Assembly: GCF_001905125.1 (NCBI RefSeq)
Contig: NZ_LWLE01000009.1
Span: forward strand, 101,288 to 165,287
DNA: 64,000 nt
Source: Streptomyces sp. TSRI0281
Lineage (GTDB): Bacteria > Actinomycetota > Actinomycetes > Streptomycetales > Streptomycetaceae
Direction of reading: 5' to 3'
A model generated the notes under the pieces. That model had not been told where the DNA came from and did no database searches. It worked only from the letters and a program-made list of their open reading frames with translations. The translations under genes and the position numbers were made by a program. This document shows positions 53,036-62,557 of this stretch, piece by piece. The first letter of the stretch is position 1. The number at the start of each line of letters is the position of its first letter.

Positions 53036-54086
53036 CGTTCGACCGCCCCTCGGCCGGCGATCCCGGTGGGAAATCACCGGACGGCCAGGGCTCCCGTTCG
53101 CCCGGAATGGACACCCTCACCCACCTGACGGGCGGGAGCAGCAATACCCGCTTCGCACCGCAGAGGCCCAATTCCGGCTCGACACGCTGTTCCCGTCGGG
53201 AGGGGGAGACGGGACTGTGGTGGTGGAGTTCGACGGCTCGTACTGGCCCGGCCGTGTCGCCGACACCGCGAGGCCGGGTACCGGATCGTGTGTTGACGCG
53301 CCTGGGCGGGCCGGGCTCCAGAGTTCTCCCGTCTTCGGGTGGGGCGGCACAAGGAACATCTCGGCGTCCGTGTCCGAGGCGGCCAGTCCTGGGCCGGCCT
53401 CGATCGGAGGCGTGCTTTCCCCCTCCTCCAACCAGTTCCACCCAGGAGAGCATTGCGGTGTCTCTGCCGTCGACAGGGAGGCGGCGACGTGCCGTTCCGA
53501 GTATCCGGAGCGGTGCGCGGCCGGCATGTCTTCCGTTTCGGCGCCCGGACGGTAACGCGCTGTGCCCCGGATGCTCAAGCAGTGCACTTCAGAGGCTCAA
53601 CCCAGCACCTGCACAACCGAATCGGGCCGCAGCGCGAGCACTTGCGGGCCGGCGGACGGTGGCCTGCCAGTGGGCGATGCCCCGGGGCAGCATCGCGAGA
53701 CGGGGGAGCAGTTCGTCGGGGTCGACGGTGGTGGGGTCGGTGGTGTCCCAGGTGATGGTGCTACTGGTGGGGCGCAGAGATCGGCGCGGTGGGCGGCCTG
53801 GCGGCGCGTACGGACCTTCAACACGAACAGCCACCACCGCCCCCGGCCTGCGCGAAGCGTGCGAGTTCGCGGACGCCTGGATGCGATCACGCTCCAACCC
53901 GCTCATCGAGTGGGGCTTTGAAAGGACCTGTGCGCGAGTTCGCCGCTCCAACACTCCGACAGATTCGAACGTACGAGACAAGGGTGACGGCCACTCGTTC
54001 GGCCGATCAGAGCCCTTTCGCGCTGCCAGACTCCCGGAAGGCAACGCGCCGGTGGGGCGTGGGCGAGGCGGGAGCGGCGAGGCAGG
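53036..54086. other. Intergenic stretch, probable gene debris
   Basis: About 1 kb without a supported gene. Fragments such as TVVVEFDGSYWPGRVADTAR (plus strand, near 53220) and STITWDTTDPTTVDPDELLP (minus strand, near 53740) look protein-like but are short and lack starts, so they may be remnants of lost genes. The right end should hold the promoter of the prenyltransferase operon. Confidence 0.4.
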
Positions 54087-54917
54087 GTGGGTGTGACGGA
54101 CCACGACGTTCCGCGAGCACGCGCGGTGACGGAGGACCGGCCGGGCGGGCGACAGCGCGGTGGCGGACCCGACGGGCAGCGACGGAACGAGGGGGCGGCG
54201 CCTGCGGGGCCGCGGCACGTGGCCTGCGTGATGGACGGCAACGGCCGTTGGGCGCAGCGGCGTTCGCTTCCCCGCACGGCTGGTCACCGGGCCGCGGAGA
54301 CCGCCGTGATCGACGTCATCGAGGCGGCCCGCTCCGCCGGCGTGGAGTGGCTCAGTCTGTACGCCTTCTCCACCGAGAACTGGAACCGCCCTGGTACCGA
54401 GGTCGAATTCCTGATGCGCCTGGTGCGCCGGGTTGTACGCAAGCATGCGCCGCTGCTGCTCGCGCGCGGTATCCGCTGCCGTTTCCTCGGGGTCGCTGAT
54501 CCCCGCATCCCTCGTGAACTGGCCCAGGACTTCGATGACTTGGCTGTGCTGACCGCCGAGAACCGGGGGATGACGCTGACCGTCGCCTTCGACCACGGCG
54601 GGCGCCGGGACATCGTGGAGGCCGCAAGGTCGCTGATCCGCAGTGGGACACCCGCCGACGACGTGACCGAGCGGCTCTTCGCGGACCATCTGCCTTTCCC
54701 CGACACCCCCGATGTGGATCTGGTCATCCGCACCTCCGGTGAGCAGCGCATCTCCAACTTCATGCTCTGGCAGGTCGCCTACGCCGAGTGGGTCTTCCCC
54801 GAGGTTCTCTGGCCGGACTTCCGGGCTCCCGACTTCCTCGCCTGCCTGCACACCTACCGGCGCCGCGACCGCCGCTTCGGCGGCGTACCCGCCCATACGA
54901 ACGGAGAGCCATCATGA
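54087..54917 (+). CDS. uppS: cis-Prenyltransferase (undecaprenyl diphosphate synthase family)
   Basis: A 276-aa enzyme of the UPP synthase family. Motifs: HVACVMDGNGRWAQRR (catalytic Asp), GHRAAETAVIDVIEAA, WLSLYAFSTENWNRP, and DLVIRTSGEQRISNFMLWQV with AYAEWVFPEVLWPDF (IPP binding). It condenses isopentenyl units with cis geometry. The N-terminal 40 residues are Arg/Gly-rich and variable. The GTG at 54087 or 54093 is the start. Its stop overlaps the start of the DUF2236-EF-hand gene (ATGA), so this is probably a second, specialised copy rather than the housekeeping enzyme. Confidence 0.88.
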   Translation: MGVTDHDVPRARAVTEDRPGGRQRGGGPDGQRRNEGAAPAGPRHVACVMDGNGRWAQRRSLPRTAGHRAAETAVIDVIEAARSAGVEWLSLYAFSTENWNRPGTEVEFLMRLVRRVVRKHAPLLLARGIRCRFLGVADPRIPRELAQDFDDLAVLTAENRGMTLTVAFDHGGRRDIVEAARSLIRSGTPADDVTERLFADHLPFPDTPDVDLVIRTSGEQRISNFMLWQVAYAEWVFPEVLWPDFRAPDFLACLHTYRRRDRRFGGVPAHTNGEPS

Positions 54918-56374
54918 CCACCGAAACCACGGGTATGGCCGACGAAGCACCCCTGTTCGGCCCGAAATCGCAGTTCGGCGCCTTCTTCGACGACCCGCGC
55001 TGGGCCCTGGCCATAATCCGCGCCACCGTGCTGGAGGCCGCTCACCCGCAGATCGGCGCCGCCCTCGTCGACAACTCCACCTTCGTCGCCCACCCCTGGC
55101 GCCGACTGCGCAACACCTTCCTCAGCATGCGGCGCATGTTCGGCACCGACCCAGCCGTACGCGAACGGGAGGCCGCACGGCTCAATCGGCTGCACACGCG
55201 CATGAGCGGCTCCGACTCCCGCGGCCGCGCGTACGACGCGATGGACCGTGCGACCCGCGCCTGGGTGGTCGCCACCCTCTTCGAGAGCGCCGTCACCATG
55301 TGCCGGCTGAGCGGCCAGCCGCTCGACCAGGACACGATGGAGCGGATGTACGCCGAGTACCGCGCGTTCCTCGCCGCGCTCGACGGCGACGCCGCAGAAC
55401 TCCCCGAGGACCTGAACGACTTCTGGCGATACTTCGACCGGGTCGTCGAGAACGAGCTGGAGAACACCGAGGCGGCCCGCGTCATCCTCTACCGGCTCTT
55501 CGACCACCTGCCCGCCCCCGCGCTGCTCGACGGCGCGCCGACACTGTGGGCGGCCGGCCGCGCTGTCGCCGGTCCACTCCTCGGCGCGATCACCGTCGCC
55601 TCGCTGCCCGAGCCCTACCGGCGCCGGGCCGGCCTGCCCGAGATGCCCGGCGCCTCCACCCTCATGCAGGGCGCCTACTTCGCCGCCGGACTCACCCGAT
55701 TCCTGCCCGAGGGCTGGATCAACGCCGAGAGCATCATCGAAGCCCTCTCGCTCTCGCCCGACAGCGACGACCCCCGCGCCCGCACCGTAACCGCCCTGCG
55801 TGCCCGCATGAAGCGGGCATCGGCCCTGCTTCGCCTCCTCACCCCACTGAGTGGCGACGCCAACCCCGACCCGGCGCCTTCGGCGGGCACAGAGGAGAAC
55901 CGACGCTCGGCGGAGGAGTTCTTCCGCCGCGTGCTTGACCAGACCGGCGACGGCCACCTCGACTGGCCCGACCTCGCCGCCATGGCACGCGAACTCTCCA
56001 CTCGCCTCGACCTGGACGAACCCGAGGAGACCCGGCTCTACGACGCCTTCGCCGCCTGGTGGCGCGAGCTCCAGGCCGCCCTCGACACGGACGGCGACGG
56101 CCGCGTCAGCGCCGCGGAGTACGCCACCGCCGTCCCCTCCCTCGCCGGACCCGCGCTCATCCGGGTTGCCGAGGTCCTCTTCGACGCCACCGACAAGGAC
56201 GGCAACGGGAGCATCGACGCGGACGAGTACCGAACCCTCTTCCGCACCGCCTTCCACCGCGACCTCACCAGCGACGGCGCCTACGGCCGGAGCGCCTTCG
56301 TGGGCGACTTCCTCTCCTTCATGGCGGGCCGCCGCTCGGGTACCCCGTACGACCCCCTCCTCGCCGATGCCTGA
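54914..56374 (+). CDS. DUF2236 (MpaB/Lcp-like) protein fused to EF-hands
   Basis: A 486-aa protein. The N-terminal 280 residues match the oxygenase MpaB / latex-clearing family DUF2236 (AIIRATVLEAAHPQIGAALV, FVAHPWRRLRNTFLSMRRMF, MDRATRAWVVATLFESAVTM, WRYFDRVVENELENTEAARV), a group that includes haem-dependent rubber-cleaving enzymes. The C-terminal part has three EF-hand loops: DQTGDGHLDWPDL, DTDGDGRVSAAEY and DKDGNGSIDADEY. The last two have full D-x-D-x-D/N-G spacing. Coupling to a cis-prenyltransferase suggests a polyprenyl or terpenoid substrate and calcium-dependent control. Haem ligation is assumed from the family, not shown. Confidence 0.78.
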   Translation: MTTETTGMADEAPLFGPKSQFGAFFDDPRWALAIIRATVLEAAHPQIGAALVDNSTFVAHPWRRLRNTFLSMRRMFGTDPAVREREAARLNRLHTRMSGSDSRGRAYDAMDRATRAWVVATLFESAVTMCRLSGQPLDQDTMERMYAEYRAFLAALDGDAAELPEDLNDFWRYFDRVVENELENTEAARVILYRLFDHLPAPALLDGAPTLWAAGRAVAGPLLGAITVASLPEPYRRRAGLPEMPGASTLMQGAYFAAGLTRFLPEGWINAESIIEALSLSPDSDDPRARTVTALRARMKRASALLRLLTPLSGDANPDPAPSAGTEENRRSAEEFFRRVLDQTGDGHLDWPDLAAMARELSTRLDLDEPEETRLYDAFAAWWRELQAALDTDGDGRVSAAEYATAVPSLAGPALIRVAEVLFDATDKDGNGSIDADEYRTLFRTAFHRDLTSDGAYGRSAFVGDFLSFMAGRRSGTPYDPLLADA

Positions 56375-56467
56375 CGAACCGCGGGGATCCGCTCCACAGC
56401 GGTCCGTACACGGGGCAGGGCTGGACCTGCAATCCGCGCCGGGCCGGGGTACCGGCGTTCGGGTGCG

Positions 56468-58966
56468 TCAGCTCCCGGCTCCGCTGCTGACGGTGCAGTG
56501 GAGCGAGTCGTCGATCACGTCGGCGATGATCGTGTCTCCGGGCTCGGCGTCGCCGCCGAGGAGGAGTGAGGCGATCCGGTTGTCGCGTTCCGTCTGGCTC
56601 GTGCGGCGCAGTGGGCGGGCGCCGAACTCCGGCTGGTAGCCGTGCGCGACCAGCAGCTTCTTCGCCGCCTCGGTGACTTCCAGTCGCAGGCCCTGTGCGT
56701 GGACGCGGTGCTTGCCGCGGTCCAGGAGGTGTTCGACGATCTCCTCCAGGTCCTTCTCGGTGAGGCTGTGGAAGACGATGATGTCGTCGATGCGGTTGAG
56801 GAACTCGGGCAGGAACCGGCCGCGCAGATCGCCCATCAGTTCGTCCTTGAGCTCGGCCGCGTCGCCCTCATGAGCGAGGATGCGATGGGCGCCGATGTTC
56901 GAGGTCATGATGATCACGCAGTGCCGGAAGTCGACCGTGCGGCCCTGTCCGTCGGTGAGCCGGCCGTCGTCGAGGATCTGGAGCAGCGTGTCGAAGACGT
57001 CGGAGTGCGCCTTCTCGACCGCGTCGAACAGGACCACGCTGTACGGGTTGCGCCGCACCTTCTCGGTGAGCTGCCCCACCTCCTCGTAGCCGACGTACCC
57101 GGGGGGCGCACCGACGAGCCGGGCGACCGTGTGCTTCTCCTGGAACTCGCTCATGTCGAACCGGATCATGCGGTCCTCGTCGCCGAACAGCAGGCCGGCG
57201 AGGGTCTTGGCGAGTTCGGTCTTGCCCACCCCTGTGGGTCCGAGGAAGAGGCACGAGCCGTCCGGCCGGTTCGGATCCCCCATGCCCGCGCGGCTGCGGC
57301 GCACCGCCTCGGAGACCGCGGTCACCGCCTCGTCCTGCCCGACGACCCTGGCATGCATCTCCTCTTCGAGCTTGAGCAGCCGCTCCTTCTCGTCGGCGGT
57401 GAGCTGGGAGACCGGGATGCCGGTGCGGCGGGAAACAATGTCGGCGATGTCGAAGGCGGTGACCGAGACGACACCCTCACGGCGTTCCTCGACTCCCGCG
57501 AGCTCGCCCTCCAACTCGGCCATCTGCCGCTTCAGTTCCGAGGCCCGCTCGAACTCCTCGCCTTCCACGGCCTGGTCCTTCTCACGCCGCAGCTTCGCCA
57601 GAGCGTCCTCACGGCTGACGACCTCGGTGGAACGGACGGCGCTCCGCAGACGTACCCGGGCACCGGTCTGGTCCATCACATCGATGGCCTTGTCGGGCAG
57701 GAACCGGTCGCTGATGTACCGATCGGAGAGTTCGGCCGCCGCCGTCAGCGCCCCGTCGGCGAACCGGACCTGGTGATGGGCCTCGTACACGTCACGCAGA
57801 CCTTCGAGGATCCGCACCGTCTCCTCGACCGTCGGCTCCGGGATCAGGACAGGCTGAAAGCGCCGCTCCAGTGCGGCGTCCTTCTCGATGTGCCTGCGGT
57901 ACTCATCGATCGTCGTCGCGCCCACGACGTGCAGCTCACCGCGCGCGAGGGCGGGCTTGAGCACGTTGCCCGTGTCCATCGAGCCCTCGCCCGTCGCACC
58001 GGCGCCGACGACGGTGTGCAGTTCGTCGATGAAGAGAATGATGTCGCCCGGTGCCGCCTGGACGTCCTCGATGACCTTCTTCAGCCGCTCCTCGAACTGC
58101 CCTCGGTACTGAGCGCCGGCGACCATGCCGGACAGGTCGAGGGAGACGGCCCTCTTGCCCTTCAGCGTGTCGGGCACCTCGTCCGCCACGATGCGCTGCG
58201 CCAGACCCTCCACGATGGCGGTCTTCCCGACGCCGGGCTCACCGATGAGCACCGGGTTGTTCTTCGAGCGACGCGAGAGGATCTCGACGGTCTGCTCGAT
58301 CTCCTCGGCCCGGCCGACCACCGGGTCGAGCCTGCCCGCTTTCGCTTCCTCGGTCAGGTCCCTGCCGAATTCGTCGAGGGTGGTGGCGGGCTGCTTCTGC
58401 TGGTTCCCGGCGGCGGGGCTGCCGTCGGCGGAGTGCGCGGCGCGTTCGGTGAGGCCGCGCAGTTTCTGCACGTCGGTGTCGTCGGCGCCGAGGAGGCGGC
58501 TCGCTCCGGAGTCGACGCCGTCGAGAAGGGCGGCGAGGATGTGCTCGGGGCCGATGCATGACACGCCCGCCTCCTGCGAGCGGCCATAGGCAGCGAGGGT
58601 GCGCTTTGCCGCCGGGGTAAGACCGGGCTCGGCGGACGGCTCACCGGACTCCCGGGGCAGCTCCTCGTCGAGCTGGGCCGCGAGCGCCTCGGGGTCCACG
58701 CCGGCCTGGGCGAGCAGCCCCCGCGCGGGTTCGACCCGGGTCGCGGCCCACAGCAGGTGCTCGGTGTCGAGGCCGGAGGTGCCGTCATCGGCGGCCTTGC
58801 GGGTGGCGAGGTTGAGGAGCTCGTGCGACGACTCCGTCAGGAGACGGCCGATCGGCACACGCTGCACGGCCGGGGGCGACGACGCCGGTGACATGCCGAA
58901 GAACCGATTGGGCACGTCGCTGAAAGGATCGGACGAACCGAAGGGTGAACCGAACGCCATCGACAT
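56468..58966 (-). CDS. Clp/Hsp100 AAA+ ATPase (ClpC/ClpB-like)
   Basis: An 832-aa two-ring unfoldase. The N-terminal Clp_N repeats are near VPIGRLLTESSHELLNLATR and LTPAAKRTLAAYGRSQEAGV. D1 has Walker A GEPGVGKTA and Walker B ILFIDELH. The middle coiled coil is short (EFERASELKRQMAELEGELA), as in ClpC. D2 has Walker A GPTGVGKTE, but its Walker B reads VVLFDAVEKAH, with Ala where Glu is usual. No LGF/IGF ClpP-binding loop is seen (TSNIGAHRILAHEGDAAELK), so it may work without ClpP. The ATG at 58966 has GGAG 5 nt upstream. Confidence 0.88.
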   Translation of the reverse strand: MSMAFGSPFGSSDPFSDVPNRFFGMSPASSPPAVQRVPIGRLLTESSHELLNLATRKAADDGTSGLDTEHLLWAATRVEPARGLLAQAGVDPEALAAQLDEELPRESGEPSAEPGLTPAAKRTLAAYGRSQEAGVSCIGPEHILAALLDGVDSGASRLLGADDTDVQKLRGLTERAAHSADGSPAAGNQQKQPATTLDEFGRDLTEEAKAGRLDPVVGRAEEIEQTVEILSRRSKNNPVLIGEPGVGKTAIVEGLAQRIVADEVPDTLKGKRAVSLDLSGMVAGAQYRGQFEERLKKVIEDVQAAPGDIILFIDELHTVVGAGATGEGSMDTGNVLKPALARGELHVVGATTIDEYRRHIEKDAALERRFQPVLIPEPTVEETVRILEGLRDVYEAHHQVRFADGALTAAAELSDRYISDRFLPDKAIDVMDQTGARVRLRSAVRSTEVVSREDALAKLRREKDQAVEGEEFERASELKRQMAELEGELAGVEERREGVVSVTAFDIADIVSRRTGIPVSQLTADEKERLLKLEEEMHARVVGQDEAVTAVSEAVRRSRAGMGDPNRPDGSCLFLGPTGVGKTELAKTLAGLLFGDEDRMIRFDMSEFQEKHTVARLVGAPPGYVGYEEVGQLTEKVRRNPYSVVLFDAVEKAHSDVFDTLLQILDDGRLTDGQGRTVDFRHCVIIMTSNIGAHRILAHEGDAAELKDELMGDLRGRFLPEFLNRIDDIIVFHSLTEKDLEEIVEHLLDRGKHRVHAQGLRLEVTEAAKKLLVAHGYQPEFGARPLRRTSQTERDNRIASLLLGGDAEPGDTIIADVIDDSLHCTVSSGAGS

Positions 58967-59619
58967 GCCGGCTCCAGGGACGCGTACGGGGCACCCTCCA
59001 CTCAAGCCCGCTGCCGACCGCCCCTCAAACGGAGTGAGGCGCCGGTCGACTACGGCCGTGCGGCCACCCGCGCGGTCGCGCGGAAATCCGCGCACCGGCG
59101 GCACCGACACCGCGGACGTACGAGGCCGGGCAGGACGTCACCACGTCCCGGCAAGCGAGGAGAGGTCGGTGTCGGCCGCGGCAACCCACTGAACGGCGGT
59201 CCGGGCTGGGCGTGGAGACGTGTTCCGGCCATGTGCCGCGCTGTTGCTCGGGGGAAGACATAGGGCAGACGGGACGGGATGTGACGACAGGTCACAGGGG
59301 AACGGTCGAAGCGCCCGGCACGCACCGCGTGCTGTGGTGGTGGAGCGGGCCCCGGGGCCTCTGGGACAGGTGTCGCGGATATCGGAACGGCTGGTGAAGA
59401 ACGCCACAGAGGGCGATTCTTCTGGAACTGTGAGCGCCGGGCTCCAAGCATGTGACCGCACCCCGTCGGAAGACACCGGGCGACGCGTGCCTGCGCAGCT
59501 CTCCAAGGCCGCCCCCAGCACAGCCAGGGCGGCTCGTCCCGGAACTACGTACGCCGGACTTCCGCACAGCTCACCGGACCGCACAGGCAGTACCGACCTC
59601 ACCCACAGGGGGGACACCT
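58967..59619. other. Intergenic stretch between the Clp ATPase and secreted-protein genes
   Basis: No gene is supported in these 650 bp. They should hold the divergent promoters. A single ACTCAAG element at 59000-59006 resembles half of an HspR (HAIR) site, but its partner half is missing. Confidence 0.4.
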
Positions 59620-60753
59620 ATGCACACCCGTAACCCAGCGCTGTCGAACAGACCCGTCCGGGCCGTTCTGCTCGTCATGGGCATGTTGGCCGCGCTCCTG
59701 GCCGCAGCCCTGCCCACAGCCGGCGCCGCCCCCGCCGCCGCGCCCGTCGCCGGCCCGGCCACCGTCCCCGACCGATGGGGAATCGCCTATCTGGACAACG
59801 CGACACCGCCCGCCGGGTACGTACCCGACCCCTCCCGCCAGTGGGGCAGCTGGGCCTCTCCGGCCGCCAACCCCGTCAAGGTCGATCAACTCGGCCTCGG
59901 CTCGTACGTGGTCCACTTCCCGCAGATCGGCGGCAGGGGCGGGATCGCCCACGCCACCGCGGTCAACACCTCCGCTCACTGGTGCCAGATCGCCGACTGG
60001 CGGCCCTCGGGATCCGGTGAAGATGTCTACGTGAACTGCTATCTGCCCAGCGGCGCACCCGACAACTCCACCTTCACCGTCCTCTACACCAGCAGCAGCG
60101 GCACTGCCACCCCACCGACCGGCTCGTACGGCTATGTGTACGCCGACAGCAGCGGCACGGTTCTCACCCAGTACAACTCCACCGGGGCCACGAACGCGGT
60201 GAGCAAGGGCTCGACCGGCATCTGGAAGGCATGGCTGCCCGGTCTCGGACTGTCCAGCCACGCGGGGAACTTCCAGGTCACCGCGGTCGATCCGAAACAG
60301 GGGGCACACTGCAAGGTGTCCGAATGGGCGCCGGGCTCCACCGGACAGACCGCCGTGGTCACCTGCTACGACGCGTCCGACGCTCCGTACGACGCCAAGT
60401 GGACCCTGAGCTACTCCTATCTGCGGGCGGTCCACGGACCGGCCTTCCCACCGAAGTCGTTCGGCTACCTCTGGTACAACGGCTCGCTGCCCACGCTGAC
60501 CAACTACAACTCCAGCGGCGCCACCAACACACTCGGCGGCTCGGGAGCGCCCTTCGCCGTCACTCTGCCGTCGGTGGCCGTCGCTTCGGACACCGCTCAT
60601 GCCACCGCCTACGGGAGTGGCCCCGGTTACTGCGGCCTGTACAGGCCATGGACCAGGACCGGCGGTACCGCCCAGCTCTACGTCAACTGCTTCGGCCCCG
60701 GCGGAACTCCGGTGAAGGCCCCCTTCTTCACCGCGTACACCTCGGCGTTCTGA
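59620..60753 (+). CDS. Secreted triple-repeat protein, unknown function
   Basis: A 377-aa exported protein. A signal peptide (AVLLVMGMLAALLAAALPTA, then GAAPAAAP) ends near residue 35-40. The mature part has three related blocks of about 110 residues. Each opens with G-Y/IA-Y/W-x-x (WGIAYLDN, YGYVYADS, FGYLWYNG), contains a Cys-bearing strand (HWCQIADW, HCKVSEWA, YCGLYRPW) and ends with V-x-C-Y/F-x-x-G (VNCYLPSG, VTCYDASD, VNCFGPGG). The paired cysteines probably form one disulfide per block. AGGGGGGA precedes the ATG at 59620. The family is not recognised; a surface or carbohydrate-binding role is a guess. Confidence 0.75.
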   Translation: MHTRNPALSNRPVRAVLLVMGMLAALLAAALPTAGAAPAAAPVAGPATVPDRWGIAYLDNATPPAGYVPDPSRQWGSWASPAANPVKVDQLGLGSYVVHFPQIGGRGGIAHATAVNTSAHWCQIADWRPSGSGEDVYVNCYLPSGAPDNSTFTVLYTSSSGTATPPTGSYGYVYADSSGTVLTQYNSTGATNAVSKGSTGIWKAWLPGLGLSSHAGNFQVTAVDPKQGAHCKVSEWAPGSTGQTAVVTCYDASDAPYDAKWTLSYSYLRAVHGPAFPPKSFGYLWYNGSLPTLTNYNSSGATNTLGGSGAPFAVTLPSVAVASDTAHATAYGSGPGYCGLYRPWTRTGGTAQLYVNCFGPGGTPVKAPFFTAYTSAF

Positions 60754-60815
60754 CGCCACACCGCCGCGGGCCCTGTCAGGCCTCACCTCCCGACCGATTC
60801 CGGCGCACCAGTCTC

Positions 60816-60852
60816 CTCCACTCCCCCGGCACCACGGGCCGAGGGAGTGGAG
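60816..60852 (+). terminator. Probable intrinsic terminator
   Basis: CTCCACTCCCCCGGC (60816-60830) pairs with GCCGAGGGAGTGGAG (60838-60852) with 14 of 15 matches and a 7-nt loop, 62 bp after the secreted-protein stop. Confidence 0.65.
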
Positions 60853-60999
60853 CACACCGGTATCCCGCTGGGACCCGGGCCCGAGGATGATCGATCCGTG
60901 CGCCTAGTGCTGTGACCGCATACGTTCACCGGGTTGGTGGCCGCACTAGCCTTTGGCCTCGGACGGTGATGTCGATCTTCGGCATGGGACCATTGATGG

Positions 61000-61425
61000 G
61001 TGAATCGACAGATCAGCCGTGACCGCTCGCTTGAGGAGCTCGAACATGATCGTTGGCCGACTCCGTCAGGTGAGGCGACCCGCCTTGTTGCGACGATGCA
61101 CGCGCTTCGTCGTAAACCGCTCGTTGCGCTGACGGTCGAGGACCTGCGTATGCTTATCCGGCAGGATGTCGGCCTTGTCCACGTGCTGCCGCTGGCGCTC
61201 GAAGTATTGCGGAAGCACCCGCTGGCGGAGGGCGACCTGTATGAGGGGGACCTGCTCAGTGCGGTACTGACCCGGCAACCGGAGGTATGGAGCGGGTCAC
61301 CGGAGCTCGTACGAGATCTTTGTCTGATCGTCTCGGAGCTGGCCGACCCGCCATCGCTCGTGCGGCAGGAAGCCTCGCGGTTCCTCGCCCTGCATGCGGC
61401 TGACGGCAGCGACTTCGAGGCCTGA
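61000..61425 (+). CDS. CDI-system immunity-like protein
   Basis: A 141-aa protein: SLEELEHDRWPTPSGEATRL, VATMHALRRKPLVALTVEDL, RMLIRQDVGLVHVLPLALEV, LRKHPLAEGDLYEGDLLSAV. This is the pattern of the small 'contact-dependent growth inhibition immunity' family (LRMLI.Q..GL..L.PLALE.L...P..EGD.YEGDLL). No toxin is adjacent. It lies inside the IS630-type inverted repeats and its 3' end is 7 bp from that of the transposase. The GTG at 61000 is the likely start; the ribosome site is weak. Confidence 0.75.
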   Translation: MNRQISRDRSLEELEHDRWPTPSGEATRLVATMHALRRKPLVALTVEDLRMLIRQDVGLVHVLPLALEVLRKHPLAEGDLYEGDLLSAVLTRQPEVWSGSPELVRDLCLIVSELADPPSLVRQEASRFLALHAADGSDFEA

Positions 61426-61432
61426 GCACGGA

Positions 61433-62557
61433 TCACGCGGCGTCGGAGATGGAGCGTCCGCCCCAACGAAGGCCCTTCTCGCTGCGGATACGTGCGCGCT
61501 CGCGGCGGTGGGCGGCCAGGACGTCGGGGTGGCGGGCGTTGGCGTTGCGCCAGCGCAGGTAGCGATGGAGCGCGCGGGTCTGAACGGTGTGGTTGGGGTG
61601 GTTCGAGTTGGCGAGCGTGAACTGCCTCAGCGGTCCGAAATGGGCCTCGATCGGGTTGGCCCAGGACGCGTTGGTCGGCGTGAAGCACAGTTCGACGCGG
61701 TTCTTCGCCGCCCAGGCGCGGATCTTTGCCCCTTGGTGGGCGGACAGGTTGTCCATGATCACGTAGATGGGTGCACCGTCAGGTCGAGCGGCGCGGATCG
61801 ACTTCAGCGCGGACAGCGAGTGCGTCGCTCCCTTGTGGCGCCGGTTCACGCCCCACAGGGTGTCGTCGCCGATCGAGTAGCAGCCGTGGAAGTAGGTGAC
61901 GCCGTGAGTGCGGTGATAGGTCGCGGGCACCCGGTCGGGCCGGCCCTGCTCCGCCCAACACGAGCCTCCGGTGGGGCGGATGCCGAGTGGTCCGAACTCG
62001 TCGAACGCGAAGACCCGGTCGGGGAAGTGCTCCAGGACGCGCTCAATGCGGTCCAGCTTGGCATCGCGCTGGGGGTCGGTGGACTCCTTCCAGGTCTTGG
62101 TGCGCTGGAAGGTAATGCCGCGGCGGACGAGCAGGCACCGTAATGCCTCGCGGCCGATCCGGATCACGCGGCCATGGACTTTCCGCAGGTAGACGGCGAG
62201 TTTGCGGATGGACCAGCGGGTGAAGGGCTGGCCGAGCCTGGTCGGGCGGGTGGTGGCCGTCTGGACGACGAAGCCCTCGTCGTCAGGACTGAGCAGGCGG
62301 GGACGGCCTCCCGCCCACTGAGGGTCCAAACAGGCCAGGCCGATCTCGTTGAACCGGTGGATCGCGTCGCGGACGGTGTCCTCGTCGGCATGCACCAACT
62401 GGGCGATCACCGGGACCCGGTTCCCGCCGGCCGAGGCCAGCAGCATCATCGCCCGCCGGAAGCGCACCGAACTGGTGCTGCCCCGGCGCACGATCTGCTG
62501 CAGCTTTCGCCCCTCTTGGTCGGTCAACCTGCGCACACGGACAGGCTCAGCCACCAC
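61433..62557 (-). CDS. IS630 family transposase
   Basis: A 374-aa DDE transposase, apparently intact. The N-terminal helix-turn-helix is VIAQLVHADEDTVRDAIHRF. The catalytic triad lies in FAFDEFGPLGIRP (D), YVIMDNLSAHQGAK (D) and WANPIEAHFGPLRQF (E). The length fits the family. The upstream end points to the right inverted repeat, 52 bp beyond the start codon. Confidence 0.92.
   Translation of the reverse strand: MVAEPVRVRRLTDQEGRKLQQIVRRGSTSSVRFRRAMMLLASAGGNRVPVIAQLVHADEDTVRDAIHRFNEIGLACLDPQWAGGRPRLLSPDDEGFVVQTATTRPTRLGQPFTRWSIRKLAVYLRKVHGRVIRIGREALRCLLVRRGITFQRTKTWKESTDPQRDAKLDRIERVLEHFPDRVFAFDEFGPLGIRPTGGSCWAEQGRPDRVPATYHRTHGVTYFHGCYSIGDDTLWGVNRRHKGATHSLSALKSIRAARPDGAPIYVIMDNLSAHQGAKIRAWAAKNRVELCFTPTNASWANPIEAHFGPLRQFTLANSNHPNHTVQTRALHRYLRWRNANARHPDVLAAHRRERARIRSEKGLRWGGRSISDAA

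Noticed and set aside
59000..59006. HspR (HAIR) operator before the Clp ATPase gene
   Set aside because: Only one ACTCAAG half-site is present; the matching CTTGAGT at 7-bp spacing is missing.
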